A DNA stretch of 64,000 nt, taken from the NCBI RefSeq assembly GCF_003966735.1, contig NZ_AP017378.1, positions 3,599,501 through 3,663,500 on the forward strand. Reading direction: 5' to 3'. The notes under the pieces were generated by a model. That model did not search any database. It saw only the letters and a list, made by a program, of their open reading frames with translations, and was not told the origin of the DNA. The position numbers and the translations under genes were made by a program. Each line of letters starts with the position of its first letter. Positions within the stretch are counted from its first letter, which is position 1. This DNA comes from Desulfovibrio ferrophilus (GTDB lineage: Bacteria > Desulfobacterota > Desulfovibrionia > Desulfovibrionales > Desulfovibrionaceae). Positions 8,515 to 17,333 of this stretch are shown in pieces.

Positions 8515-9654
8515 TTACCTTTGCACCTTCCAGTCGCCGTTCTCGATGGCGACCATGACGAAGGCACTCTCGTCCAGACCATTGTGCTCGGTCTTGGAGA
8601 AGTTGTATTCACCAGTGGCACCAACGTAACCAGTGATGGATTCAAGACTGTCGCGGATGGCCGAAGGGTCTGCGGAGCCGGCCTTCTCAATGGCGGCCTT
8701 GACCAGCATCAGGGCATCGTAGGCATAGCCACCGAAGGTGGAAACCGGGATGTTGAACTTGGTTTCATAGTCCTTCACATAGGCCGCGAGTACGGGCTGT
8801 TGGGGATGATCGGCGGGGATCTGGTCCACTGCGATCATGCGTCCGGCAGGCAGCATCAGGCCGTTGGCGGCTTCTCCAGCCAACTCGATGAACTTGCGGG
8901 AGGCAACGCCGTGGCTCATGTAGAGCGGGGTGGCGATACCCAGTTGCACGCGGTTCATGGCGACAACGGCGGGACCGGGGTTGGTGCCCCAGCAGATGAT
9001 GGCGTCAGGATTCAGGCTCTTGATCTTGGTCAGCTGGACGGTCATGTCCGTGTCTTTGGGGCCGTACACCTCATCGGCGATGAGGTTCATGCCCCCTGCC
9101 GGAACCAGTTCCTTGAGTACAGCACGACCGGCCTGACCAAAGCCGTTGGAGACGGTCAGGATGGCGATGTTCTTGAGCCCTGCAGCCTGAGCATGAGTCA
9201 GGATTTTTTGCACGGCATGGCGATCGGTCTGGGGGGTCTTGAAGACCCACGGGTTGACGGGCTTGACGATTTTTTCAGCCGCGGCACAGGACACCAGCGG
9301 GGTCTTGGCCCGGGGGAACTTGTTCATGATGGCCAGAGTATTGCCGGAAACGGTGGGGCCGACCACGGCAACCACACGGTCTTTCTTGATGAGTTTGTCG
9401 GCGGCGAGAACGCATTTGTTCACATTGGTCTCATCGTCGTAGATGACCAATTCGATCTGTTTGCCCAGAATACCGCCGCTGGCATTGATCTGTTCTTCGA
9501 GCAGCAGCAGGGTGTTCTTTTCGGGCTCACCCAGAAAGGATGCCGGGCCGGTGACGGACAGCACTGCACCGATCTTGATGGTTTCGGACGCAGCCGCCGC
9601 AGTGGCGATCATCAGGCACAGGGCCAACAGAATCATAGCGCGCATGGCTTTCAT
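8515..9654 (-). CDS. livK: ABC transporter periplasmic amino acid-binding protein (copy 1)
   Basis: A 379-residue type 1 periplasmic binding protein. The N-terminus MKAMRAMILLALCLMIATAAAA is a signal peptide, with cleavage expected before SETIKIG. The mature protein begins with the typical IGAVLSVTGPAS and carries a YDDETN segment. It is the first gene of the livKHMGF-paaK run. A second, very similar protein of exactly the same length is encoded upstream. The ligand is not certain; Liv-type proteins in anaerobes bind branched-chain or aromatic amino acids. Confidence 0.94.
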   Translation of the reverse strand: MKAMRAMILLALCLMIATAAAASETIKIGAVLSVTGPASFLGEPEKNTLLLLEEQINASGGILGKQIELVIYDDETNVNKCVLAADKLIKKDRVVAVVGPTVSGNTLAIMNKFPRAKTPLVSCAAAEKIVKPVNPWVFKTPQTDRHAVQKILTHAQAAGLKNIAILTVSNGFGQAGRAVLKELVPAGGMNLIADEVYGPKDTDMTVQLTKIKSLNPDAIICWGTNPGPAVVAMNRVQLGIATPLYMSHGVASRKFIELAGEAANGLMLPAGRMIAVDQIPADHPQQPVLAAYVKDYETKFNIPVSTFGGYAYDALMLVKAAIEKAGSADPSAIRDSLESITGYVGATGEYNFSKTEHNGLDESAFVMVAIENGDWKVQR

Positions 9655-10186
9655 GCGGGTCCCTCCTTAGGGGAAATGGATAGAAGAAAAGGTCGGGCGT
9701 TGTGCACCCGGGATCGAGTTCGACTGGGCTTAGTGTATAAAACTAAAGATGCCGCCCGTGCCCGCGAAACCCCGGGATAGTCGCCCGGAGAGCCCGCGGA
9801 CAGGAGCGGGCAGAATGTCCCAGGTGCCGTAGGCACTCGTCGTGGTGGTGGAGGAACCGGCAGGGGCGAAGACACGCGCAAGGCCGCGATGCGGTGCGGT
9901 TGCGTGGTCTGCGAAGCGGATCATGTCGCCCTCGTGGGTTGATGGTTGCCGGTATTCTAAAGACAGGAAACTGCCGGCGGGAAACTGTCCCGGTTCGGCA
10001 GTATGAATCATTCTTGTCAAATCAGGATGGTTATTGTCAAGCAAGGGTTCCTGATATGTCAGTAGTTTCAAGGCCAGAGAGTGGGGGGAGGCGTTCCTGG
10101 CCCGATGCCAGGAACGCCTTCCGCCTTCGCCGCGGAGGTGACGAGTATGGTGTGCCTCTGGGGGGTGGGAGGCGTGCTGAAGCTGG
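9655..10186. other. 532-base region without a gene between two binding-protein genes
   Basis: Open frames here look like chance: none has a good ribosome site or a recognisable product. A perfect hairpin (10090-10118) sits just after the stop of the upstream binding-protein gene. The rest presumably carries the leader and promoter of the livK copy 1 operon on the minus strand; I could not pick a clear -35/-10 pair. A purine-rich ribosome site (GGAGGGACC) lies next to the livK copy 1 start. Confidence 0.5.
10090..10118 (-). terminator. Strong hairpin downstream of livK copy 2
   Basis: A perfect 12-base stem (GGCGTTCCTGGC with GCCAGGAACGCC) and 5-base loop, 69 bases after the stop of the copy 2 gene. 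No T-tract follows on the minus strand, so it may be a partial terminator or a 3'-end stabiliser that leaves the binding protein in excess over the permease, as is common in such operons. Confidence 0.55.
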
Positions 10187-11326
10187 TTAGTGGACGATGG
10201 TCCAGTTGCTGTTCTTGATGGCAACCATTTCAAAGGCGTCCTCGTTGAGGCCGTTGTGATCATTGGCTGAGAAGTTGAAGATACCGGCAGTGCCCACAAA
10301 TCCGCTCAGCTTCTCCAGGTTGTCGCGGATGGCCTGGGGCTCGGCGGAGCCGCCATTCTCGATGGCCTTCAGCGTCAGCACCAGGGCGTCATAGCCATGG
10401 CCGCCAAAGGTGGAGACCGGGGCCTTGAACCTGGTTTGATAGTCCTTGGCGTAGGCCGTAAGCATGGGCTTTTGCGGATTTGCATCTGCGATCTGGTCGG
10501 CCACGATCAAACGTCCGGCAGGCAGCATGATGCCTTCGGAGGCCGCGCCAGCCAGTTCGATGAATTTCTTGGAGGCCACGCCATGGCTCATGTAGAGCGG
10601 GGTGGTGATGCCCAACTGTACGCGGTTCATGGCAACAACGGCGGGTCCGGGGTTGGTTCCCCAGCAGATGATAGCATCAGGGGCCAGACTCTTGATCTTG
10701 GTCAGCTGGGCAGTCATGTCGGTATCTTTGGGTCCGTAGACTTCGTCGGCAACCAGCTGCATACCCTGCGCAGGGACAAGTTCCTGCAGGACGGCACGTC
10801 CGGCCTGGCCAAAACCGTTGGACACGGAAAGGATGGCGATTTTCTTGTATCCTTGGGCGGTGACGTGCTTGAGGATTTTGGTCACGGCATGACGATCGGA
10901 CTGAGGTGTCTTGAAGACCCATGGATTGACGGGCTTGACGATCTTTTCAGCAGCAGCGCAGGAGATCAGCGGAATTTGGGCCTTGGGGAATTTGCCCATG
11001 ATGGCAAGGGTGTTGCCGGATATGGTGGGGCCGAGCACAGCGCAGACCTTGTCCTTCTTCAGAAGCTTGTCCACGGCGAGTACGCATTTGTTCACGTTGG
11101 TCTCGTCATCGTAGATGATGAGCTCGACCTGCTTGCCCAGAATCCCTCCCTTGGCGTTGATCTCTTCGACAAGCATTTCCATGGTGTTGCGCTCGGGCTC
11201 ACCCAGGAATGAAGCCGGACCAGTCACGGAGAGCACGGCGCCGAGCTTGATGGTTTCCGAGGCCATGGCTACGGCGGCCAAGGCCAGAATCGACAGTGAC
11301 AAAATGATCATTCGCAAGGTTTTCAT
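10187..11326 (-). CDS. ABC transporter periplasmic amino acid-binding protein (copy 2)
   Basis: A 379-residue binding protein, very close in sequence and identical in length to the livK copy downstream. Signal peptide at residues 1-23, cleavage expected before SETIKLG. The ATG at 11326 has GGAGGGG upstream; an in-frame extension to 11488 has no such site. A sigma-70-like promoter lies just upstream. The two copies keep long identical blocks such as EKIVKPVNPWVFKTPQ, so they arose by a fairly recent duplication. It probably feeds the same LivHMGF permease and may widen its substrate range. Confidence 0.93.
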   Translation of the reverse strand: MKTLRMIILSLSILALAAVAMASETIKLGAVLSVTGPASFLGEPERNTMEMLVEEINAKGGILGKQVELIIYDDETNVNKCVLAVDKLLKKDKVCAVLGPTISGNTLAIMGKFPKAQIPLISCAAAEKIVKPVNPWVFKTPQSDRHAVTKILKHVTAQGYKKIAILSVSNGFGQAGRAVLQELVPAQGMQLVADEVYGPKDTDMTAQLTKIKSLAPDAIICWGTNPGPAVVAMNRVQLGITTPLYMSHGVASKKFIELAGAASEGIMLPAGRLIVADQIADANPQKPMLTAYAKDYQTRFKAPVSTFGGHGYDALVLTLKAIENGGSAEPQAIRDNLEKLSGFVGTAGIFNFSANDHNGLNEDAFEMVAIKNSNWTIVH

Positions 11327-11374
11327 GCCGTCCCCTCCGCTATGGGAATTGATGGGTGTTGAAAATAGTGATGA

Positions 11375-11403
11375 ACTATGATTTATAATCGATGATCTGT
11401 CAA
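11375..11403 (-). promoter_or_regulatory. Putative sigma-70 promoter of livK copy 2
   Basis: On the minus strand, TTGACA (11403-11398), 17 bases, then CATAGT (11380-11375), four of six matches to the -10 consensus. It lies 48 bases upstream of the chosen ATG at 11326, which supports that start over the longer one. Confidence 0.5.
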
Positions 11404-11502
11404 ATGGCGAAGGGAGCGGTTGTTCAGAACAGCCCAGGGGCTTGAGAAAACTATGAATTCGACGCATCATCGGAGGTGTGACGTTCATGGATTGGAGGAG
11501 TA

Positions 11503-11928
11503 ATGAAGGCGAAGATCAGGATTTTTCAGGAAGGGGATCAGGAACCGGTGATCGGGCTTTGGCGGGATTGCGGGTTGGTCGTCCCTTGGAATGACCCGGC
11601 CAAGGACATTCAGCGTAAACTGGAAGATTCGCCGGAACTATTTCTCGTAGCTGAAACCGAGGGATTCGTTGCGGGGTCGTGCATGGCGGGCTATGACGGG
11701 CATCGGGGCTGGATTTTCTACATGGCGGTACAGCCAGATCAACAGGGTTGCGGTATTGCCCGCGCCTTGTTGGATCACGCCGAGACGGTGCTTAAGGAAC
11801 GCGGTTGCCCCAAGGTTGAACTGATGGTGCGCGACACGAACACCAAGGTCCTCGAATTCTATCGGCACTTGGGCTACAGCGATGAGCCAGTCAAGGTGCT
11901 TGGTAAGCGATTGATTCCGGATGAGTAG
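11503..11928 (+). CDS. ypeA: GNAT-family N-acetyltransferase, YpeA-like
   Basis: A 141-residue GNAT protein that resembles E. coli YpeA over its whole length: PWNDP near residue 30, GYDGHRG near 63-69, the acetyl-CoA loop QGCGIARALL and the C-terminal LGKRLI. It transfers an acetyl group from acetyl-CoA to an amine; the substrate of YpeA proteins is not known to me. A GGAGGAGTA ribosome site precedes the ATG. It is transcribed divergently from the livK copy 2 gene and ends at a shared terminator. Confidence 0.88.
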   Translation: MKAKIRIFQEGDQEPVIGLWRDCGLVVPWNDPAKDIQRKLEDSPELFLVAETEGFVAGSCMAGYDGHRGWIFYMAVQPDQQGCGIARALLDHAETVLKERGCPKVELMVRDTNTKVLEFYRHLGYSDEPVKVLGKRLIPDE

Positions 11929-11964
11929 ATATTTTTTGGAAGGGAATAGCGAGGTAGAGCATTC

Positions 11965-12001
11965 AAAAAGTCTCCGGGTAGGATTTCCCGGAGGCTTTTT
12001 G
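11965..12001. terminator. Bidirectional rho-independent terminator
   Basis: CTCCGGG (11972-11978) pairs with CCCGGAG (11987-11993), with an A-run before and a T-run after. It serves both the acetyltransferase gene and the convergent choline-binding-protein gene. Confidence 0.85.
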
Positions 12002-12023
12002 AGTTGGTTTGGAGAGAGCGGAG

Positions 12024-12977
12024 TTAGTTGTTTTTCAACCAGGCTTCATACGCGACCAGGGCGGGCTTGCCGTCTTTGGTCGTGATTCCTTTGAGCCATC
12101 CGCGGTACGCATCCGGGTTCTGTTTGACCCAGGCCAGACCTGCGGCCAGGGGCTTCAGGTCTGGGTTTTCATACATGCGGGTCATGATCTGGTTCATCAT
12201 GGACAGGGGGAATTTGAATTGCTTGACGAAAGCCATGACATTGGGCTGTTCGGCGTCGAACCCTTTGCGATAGTTGGTGTAGACGGTGGCCAGACCGTCG
12301 TTGCCGCCAAAGGTGTCGTCCGTGCTGCCGGTGAGGTAGCCGATGTCCATGATCTCGTTCATGTAGTGCGGAGTCCAGCCCAGGAAGATCGCCCATTTGC
12401 CAGTGCGGATGCAGTCCTTGACCTGACCCAGCATTCCGGCTTCGCTGGAGGGGATCAGTTCGAATGAGCCTAGACCGAACATGTCTTTGTCGATCATGGC
12501 TTGAATGATCTCGTTGCCGTCGTTGCCTTCCTCGATGCCGTAGATCTTGTGATCCAGCTTGTCGGCATACTTTGCGATATCGGAAAAGTCCTTGAGACCA
12601 CCTTTGATGACATAGCTGGGAGCGGCCAATGTGTATTGGGCGCCATCCATGTTTGCCACGGATTTCACCACGGATCCGTCATCAAAGTAAGGCTGAGCGA
12701 TGCCGGTCATGGAGGGCATCCAGTTGCCGAGAAAGACGTCGGCTTCGCCGGTGGCTATGGATTTGTAGGCAACGGGTACTGAGAGCATGTAGTTTTCAGC
12801 GTCGTATCCAAGGGCTTTCAGGATGCTTACCCCCAGCTCGGTCTTTACCGTCACGCCCGTCCAGCTGACGCTGGCAAAACGAATGGTGTCGCGGGCGTGA
12901 GCCGCTACTGTCAGTGACAGAAGCAGTAAAAGAACCATCAAGGCTGTCAAGGGAGCTTTCCTTGAGCAATACATCAT
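12024..12977 (-). CDS. Choline/glycine betaine-type ABC substrate-binding protein
   Basis: A 317-residue protein of the OpuAC/ProX group, which binds quaternary ammonium compounds through aromatic residues. The signal peptide covers about residues 1-29 (long Leu run, then AHARDT). Family sequences include FASVSWTGVT and ADVFLGNWMPS. An AGAGGAGAA ribosome site precedes the first ATG. It follows betB by 58 bases on the same strand and ends a run that makes betaine from choline, so choline is the likely ligand, with betaine as the alternative. No permease or ATPase gene lies nearby, so the partner must be elsewhere. Confidence 0.86.
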   Translation of the reverse strand: MMYCSRKAPLTALMVLLLLLSLTVAAHARDTIRFASVSWTGVTVKTELGVSILKALGYDAENYMLSVPVAYKSIATGEADVFLGNWMPSMTGIAQPYFDDGSVVKSVANMDGAQYTLAAPSYVIKGGLKDFSDIAKYADKLDHKIYGIEEGNDGNEIIQAMIDKDMFGLGSFELIPSSEAGMLGQVKDCIRTGKWAIFLGWTPHYMNEIMDIGYLTGSTDDTFGGNDGLATVYTNYRKGFDAEQPNVMAFVKQFKFPLSMMNQIMTRMYENPDLKPLAAGLAWVKQNPDAYRGWLKGITTKDGKPALVAYEAWLKNN

Positions 12978-13035
12978 TTCTCCTCTGTTATGATTATCGA
13001 ATCAGCCACACCTGTACGGCAGATGCGCTGTTAAC

Positions 13036-14511
13036 CTAGCCACCGAACCAGTTCAGTGATTTTGGGGTCAGGTTTTGAAAGACATGTTTTGTTTCCAGGT
13101 ATTCTTCCAGTCCGGCCCGTCCGAGTTCCCGGCCAATGCCCGACTGTTTGTAGCCGCCCCATGGGGCCTGCACGAAGTAGACGTTGAAGTCATTGATCCA
13201 TACTGTCCCGAAACGCAGGGCGCGGGATACGCGTTGCTGACGCGCCGTATCGGTCGTCCAGAACCCGGCGGACAAGCCATAGGTCGTATCGTTGGCCAGA
13301 ATTATGGCTTCTTCCTCGGTCTCGAATCGTTCTACGGTAATGACCGGTCCGAAGACTTCTTCCTGAACGATGCGCATCTCGCTGGTGCAGTTCGTGAACA
13401 GGGTGGGGGTCACGAAGAAGCCGTTTTCAAGTTCTTTGGCGTCGGGGCGTTTTCCACCGGTCAGCACAGTGGCTCCTTCCTCCTGACCGAGCTTGATGGC
13501 GCGCTCTACTTTGTCTCTGTGTTGCTCGGAAATCAGTGGTCCCATCTGTGTCCCGTCGACCATTCCGTTGCCAATGACGATTCGTTCCATTTTGGCGCGT
13601 AGGGCCGAAACAAAGTCGTCGTGGATGGATGATTCAAGCAGCAGGCGCGCCCCGGCGGAGCAGATTTGTCCGGCGTGGAAGAAGACGGCGTTGAGGGCAT
13701 AGTCCACGGCTGTCTCGATATCTGCGTCGGCAAAGACGATGTGTGGGTTTTTGCCGCCCAACTCCAGAGCGATCTTCTTGGCATTACCGCTGGCTGCCTG
13801 CATGATCTTGCGTCCGGTTTCGATGCCGCCGGTAAATGAGATCAGATCGACGTCCAGGCTTTCAGCGAGTTCCGCGCCCACGGGATGTCCTGCTCCCAGC
13901 ACAAGGTTGACCACTCCTGGCGGGAAGCCGACTTCCTGTGCCAGTTCCGTGATGCGGATGGTGGTCAGCGGGGTGATTTCGCTGGGTTTCATGATAATGG
14001 TGCATCCCGCAGCAAGGGCCGGAGCCATCTTCCAGGAAGCCTGCAATAGCGGGTAGTTCCAAGGCGAAATCTGACCGCAGACCCCCACGGGCTCGCGCAC
14101 GATGGTGCTCGTGCTGTCCTTGATGGGGCTTTGCACTGCCGAGTCGGCCATGTCGGATTCAACAATGTCGGCGTAGTAGCGGAAGATGCCGGCGATATCG
14201 TCCATGTCCCAGCGGCTTTCCTCAAGGGTCTTGCCCGTGTCCAGACTCTCCAGATGTGCCAGTTCTTCACGGTGCTGCTCTACGGCGTCGCCAAGAGCGC
14301 GAACCAGGGCAGCCCGTTCGGACGCTGCGAATCGGGGCCAGGGGCCGGAGTCAAAGGCTGCGCGGGCAGCAGCAATGGCATCCTGCGTGTCTTTTCGCGT
14401 GGCTTCGACCACGGTGGCGATCACTTCCCGGTTGAAGGGGTTGATGATCTCGCGAGTGCCCGTACTGCGGCCTGTGGTCCATTGACCGTTGATGAATAGG
14501 CCCTGGTTCAT
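13036..14511 (-). CDS. betB: Betaine aldehyde dehydrogenase
   Basis: Oxidises betaine aldehyde to glycine betaine with NAD(P)+ (EC 1.2.1.8). The 491-residue protein has the aldehyde dehydrogenase landmarks Asn152 in PWNYP, Glu250 in LELGGK and the nucleophile Cys284 in GQICSAG. The ATG at 14511 overlaps the betA stop as ATGA, so the two are translated together; a longer frame upstream lies inside betA. The product is a compatible solute, which fits life in salt water. Confidence 0.92.
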   Translation of the reverse strand: MNQGLFINGQWTTGRSTGTREIINPFNREVIATVVEATRKDTQDAIAAARAAFDSGPWPRFAASERAALVRALGDAVEQHREELAHLESLDTGKTLEESRWDMDDIAGIFRYYADIVESDMADSAVQSPIKDSTSTIVREPVGVCGQISPWNYPLLQASWKMAPALAAGCTIIMKPSEITPLTTIRITELAQEVGFPPGVVNLVLGAGHPVGAELAESLDVDLISFTGGIETGRKIMQAASGNAKKIALELGGKNPHIVFADADIETAVDYALNAVFFHAGQICSAGARLLLESSIHDDFVSALRAKMERIVIGNGMVDGTQMGPLISEQHRDKVERAIKLGQEEGATVLTGGKRPDAKELENGFFVTPTLFTNCTSEMRIVQEEVFGPVITVERFETEEEAIILANDTTYGLSAGFWTTDTARQQRVSRALRFGTVWINDFNVYFVQAPWGGYKQSGIGRELGRAGLEEYLETKHVFQNLTPKSLNWFGG

Positions 14512-16172
14512 GACTGGTCTTCCTTGGCTTGAGGCTGATGTTTGTAGAAATCGGCCTGTGAAGCTTCCAGGGGGGTATTGCCCAGAATGATGTCGGCAGC
14601 CTTTTCGGCGGTCATCATCACCGGAGCATAGATGTTGCCGTTGGTCACGTCGGGGAAGACCGAAGCGTCGACCACTCGCAGGTTCTGCGTGCCATGCACC
14701 TTGAGCTTGGCGTCGACCACCGCCATGTCGTCGTAGCCCATCTTGCAGGTACAACTCGGGTGGTAGGCGCTCTCGCCCTCGCGGGCCACAAAGTCCAGAA
14801 TTTGCTCATCGGTCTGTGCGTCTGCGCCGGGAGCCAGTTCTTCGCCTCGGTAGCGATCAAAGGCAGGCTGTTCCATGATGTTTCTGGTGCAGCGGATCGC
14901 CTCGACCCATTCACGTCGCTCCCGTTCGGTAGACAGGTAGTTGAAGAGGATGGAGGGATGCTCGAACGGGTCGGCGGACTTGAGTTTGACATGACCGCGC
15001 ACGTCGGAATTCATGGGCCCGACATGGCATTGGTAGCCGTGTCCCTGCTGGGGCGATGATCCGTCGTAACGGATGGCCACGGGCAGGAAGTGATACTGGA
15101 GGTTGGGGTATTCGACCTCGTCGTTGCCGCGGATGAAACCACCGGCTTCGAAATGGTTGGTGGCTGCGGCCCCTTTGCGCCCAAACAGCCATTGTGCACC
15201 GATCCAGGGTTGGTTGTACCATTTTAGCGCCGGGTACATGCTGACGGGTTCTTTGCAGGAATACTGGACATACAGCTCCAGATGATCCTGGAGATTTTCG
15301 CCCACACCCGGCAGATCCACTACGGAACGGATGCCGAAGTGATTCAACTCGTCGCCGTTACCTACGCCGGAGAGCTGCAGCAGCTGCGGAGAGTTGATGG
15401 CACCGCCACAGGAAATAATTTCACCTGCATAGGCCTTGTGCAGCTTTCTACCGCGTTTGAACTCAACACCGACGGCTGTGGTGCCCTCGAACAGAATGCG
15501 CGTGGCTTGGGCCCGGCACTTTACGGTCAGGTTCCTGCGGTTCTTGACTGGATGGACGTAGGCGCGGGCAGCGTTGTGTCGGCGGCCGCGATAAGTGGTG
15601 CGCTCGAATTTGCCGAACCCTTCCTGCTGATAGCCATTGACGTTGGAGGTCAGGGGGTGTCCGGCCTGTTGGGCTGCCTGGAAAAAGGCATCGAACAGCG
15701 GGCTTTCGCAGTCGGGGCTGGTCAGGTACATGGGGCCGTTCGCGCCCTGATAGCCGTCGGACCCGGACAGACTGTATTCGAAACGTTGGAAGTAGGGCAG
15801 GCAGTGGCTGTAGTCCCAGTCTTCAAGGCCTTTGTACCTGGCCCATTTCTCGTAATCCATGGCGTTACCGCGGATATGGATCATGCCGTTGATACAGCTG
15901 GAGCCACCAAGGACCTTGCCTCGGGGCTGATAGATGCGCCGTCCCTTCATGTGGGGTTCCGGCTCAGACTCGTACCACCAGTTGTAGGTCTTGCTCTGGA
16001 GGGGGTAGGTCAGGGCGGCAGGCATGTGGATACGGAAATCCATTTTGAAGTCTGGCAAGCCAGCTTCCAGAACGAGAACATTGGTTTTGGGGTTCGCGCT
16101 CAGGCGGTTGGCCAGCACACTGCCAGCGGAGCCTCCGCCCACGATGATGTAATCATATTTATTGGTCGTCAT
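14508..16172 (-). CDS. betA: Choline dehydrogenase (GMC oxidoreductase)
   Basis: Oxidises choline to betaine aldehyde (EC 1.1.99.1). The 554-residue flavoprotein has the FAD-binding GGGSAG (12-17), the GMC sequences GKVLGGSSCINGM and GAINSPQLLQLSGVG, and the C-terminal active-site region with YHPSCTCKMG and the closing Asn-containing TNGNIYAPVM. It forms an operon with the regulator upstream (24-base gap) and betB downstream (4-base overlap). In a strict anaerobe the electron acceptor would be the quinone pool or another carrier rather than oxygen. Confidence 0.93.
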   Translation of the reverse strand: MTTNKYDYIIVGGGSAGSVLANRLSANPKTNVLVLEAGLPDFKMDFRIHMPAALTYPLQSKTYNWWYESEPEPHMKGRRIYQPRGKVLGGSSCINGMIHIRGNAMDYEKWARYKGLEDWDYSHCLPYFQRFEYSLSGSDGYQGANGPMYLTSPDCESPLFDAFFQAAQQAGHPLTSNVNGYQQEGFGKFERTTYRGRRHNAARAYVHPVKNRRNLTVKCRAQATRILFEGTTAVGVEFKRGRKLHKAYAGEIISCGGAINSPQLLQLSGVGNGDELNHFGIRSVVDLPGVGENLQDHLELYVQYSCKEPVSMYPALKWYNQPWIGAQWLFGRKGAAATNHFEAGGFIRGNDEVEYPNLQYHFLPVAIRYDGSSPQQGHGYQCHVGPMNSDVRGHVKLKSADPFEHPSILFNYLSTERERREWVEAIRCTRNIMEQPAFDRYRGEELAPGADAQTDEQILDFVAREGESAYHPSCTCKMGYDDMAVVDAKLKVHGTQNLRVVDASVFPDVTNGNIYAPVMMTAEKAADIILGNTPLEASQADFYKHQPQAKEDQS

Positions 16173-16196
16173 TCTTTCTCCTGATTGTTCCTGAAG

Positions 16197-16982
16197 CTAA
16201 GCCGAGGCAGATGTGTCCTGGCCTGTATTACCAAGCAGTTCGGTCACATCGGATGGTTGTTGATGGGCGGTTTCCACGCACTCGCGGAGGAGCAGATAGT
16301 GCCTGCCGATCAGGGCTGTGCACTTCAAGAGATCTCCATCGACGATGGCTTGGGCTGTGTTTTGCCAGTTGCGAGCGGTCTGCTCGCGAAATTTCTTGTG
16401 CGCATAGAGGGCATAATCCTGGGAACTGAATCCGAGTTGCAGCGCCCCCATGACCCATTCAAAGACGGGGTTGCCGCTCATCTTTGCGAACTGGATGTTG
16501 AGTTCTCTGTCCATTTCGCCCAACAGGTGCTGGTCAAGGTCCGGCGAAAGGGCAAGTTCACCCAGTGCCCTGGTGCCATCCAGCAAGGCCTGCTTCTCAT
16601 CCTCGGATGCATTGATGATGGCCAGCGCTGCCAGAGTGCGGTCCATGCTCTCGCGAAAGGCAATCACATGCTGGGGGTCAATCTTGTTTTGCCTGAGGAA
16701 TAGGGCCAGGGATTCACTGACATTGCTCATGTCGATGTGTTTAACGTAGGTGCCGCCCTTGGCTCCCTTACGTACTTCGACCATGCCTTTCTGGCGAAGC
16801 ACTCTAAGAGCTTCGCGAATGACGCCGCGGCCCGTCTTGAACAGGGTCTGCAGTTCGCGCTCGCTGGGCAGGCTTTCGCCGGGCAGGACCTTGCCGCTGA
16901 GGATGGCGGCTTCCAGTTGCAGGGCCACGTCTTCACTGGCGCGGCCGGTCTGTGCGGGGGTGAATGTCTGAGTGTCGATCAT
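16197..16982 (-). CDS. GntR/FadR-family regulator of the choline genes
   Basis: A 261-residue regulator with an N-terminal winged helix (about 15-80, including GESLPSERELQ and GRGVIREALRVL) and an all-helical FCD ligand-binding domain. It takes the place of the TetR-type BetI found next to betBA in enterobacteria. Two TGGT-N3-ACCA sites, the known half-site pattern of the FadR group, lie upstream: one just ahead of its own start codon and one about 125 bases further up. It therefore probably controls itself and the betA, betB and binding-protein genes that follow, with choline or a metabolite as the ligand (inferred). Confidence 0.87.
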   Translation of the reverse strand: MIDTQTFTPAQTGRASEDVALQLEAAILSGKVLPGESLPSERELQTLFKTGRGVIREALRVLRQKGMVEVRKGAKGGTYVKHIDMSNVSESLALFLRQNKIDPQHVIAFRESMDRTLAALAIINASEDEKQALLDGTRALGELALSPDLDQHLLGEMDRELNIQFAKMSGNPVFEWVMGALQLGFSSQDYALYAHKKFREQTARNWQNTAQAIVDGDLLKCTALIGRHYLLLRECVETAHQQPSDVTELLGNTGQDTSASA

Positions 16983-16989
16983 GCTTCTT

Positions 16990-17000
16990 TGGTCTTACCA
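16990..17000. promoter_or_regulatory. FadR-like operator, proximal
   Basis: TGGTCTTACCA, a TGGT-N3-ACCA palindrome, seven bases before the regulator's start codon. A bound repressor here would block translation start or the end of the promoter. Confidence 0.6.
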
Positions 17001-17105
17001 TTAAGAGAGGTTTTAAGTAACGCAGAGCCGCCTTTGCTCAAATTATTGCCAATATATTGGACTGATATGAATCTGGCGGTTTTTTTGCTGGAGTGGCTTG
17101 GCTGA

Positions 17106-17120
17106 AATGGTAGGACCATT
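17106..17120. promoter_or_regulatory. FadR-like operator, distal
   Basis: AATGGTAGGACCATT, a perfect palindrome around a 3-base centre with the same TGGT-N3-ACCA core as the proximal site. The spacing of the two copies (118 bases centre to centre) would allow looping. Confidence 0.6.
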
Positions 17121-17333
17121 GTGCAGGGCTAGACCCGATCTGTCAACCCTTAGACACGGGCAAGGCCGCGAGGGGAAGCATTGCAATCTGTTGGAGAGGA
17201 GGGGCTTTAGTGGCAGGCCTTGAACCGTAGGGAGGTTCCGGGGAGGGGTTGGAATGCAAACGGAGAGGGTGACACCATGAGGTGTTACGCTGAGGGAGGC
17301 TGAGTGCCAGTTGGTTGTGAGGTCCTGAGGGTG

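Larger units (their letters stand above)
16983..17333. other. 351-base region upstream of the choline operon
   Basis: No gene was found. It holds the two FadR-like operators described separately and a perfect 12-base A/T-rich palindrome, CCAATATATTGG (17049-17060), midway between them. The operon promoter on the minus strand must lie here. Nothing notable was seen from about 17130 to 17330, where the tunR transcript ends. Confidence 0.5.

Noticed and set aside
9730-10299. Open frame of 189 residues on the minus strand in the Liv gap
   Set aside because: It overlaps the livK copy 2 gene and the hairpin, has odd composition and no similarity that I recognise.
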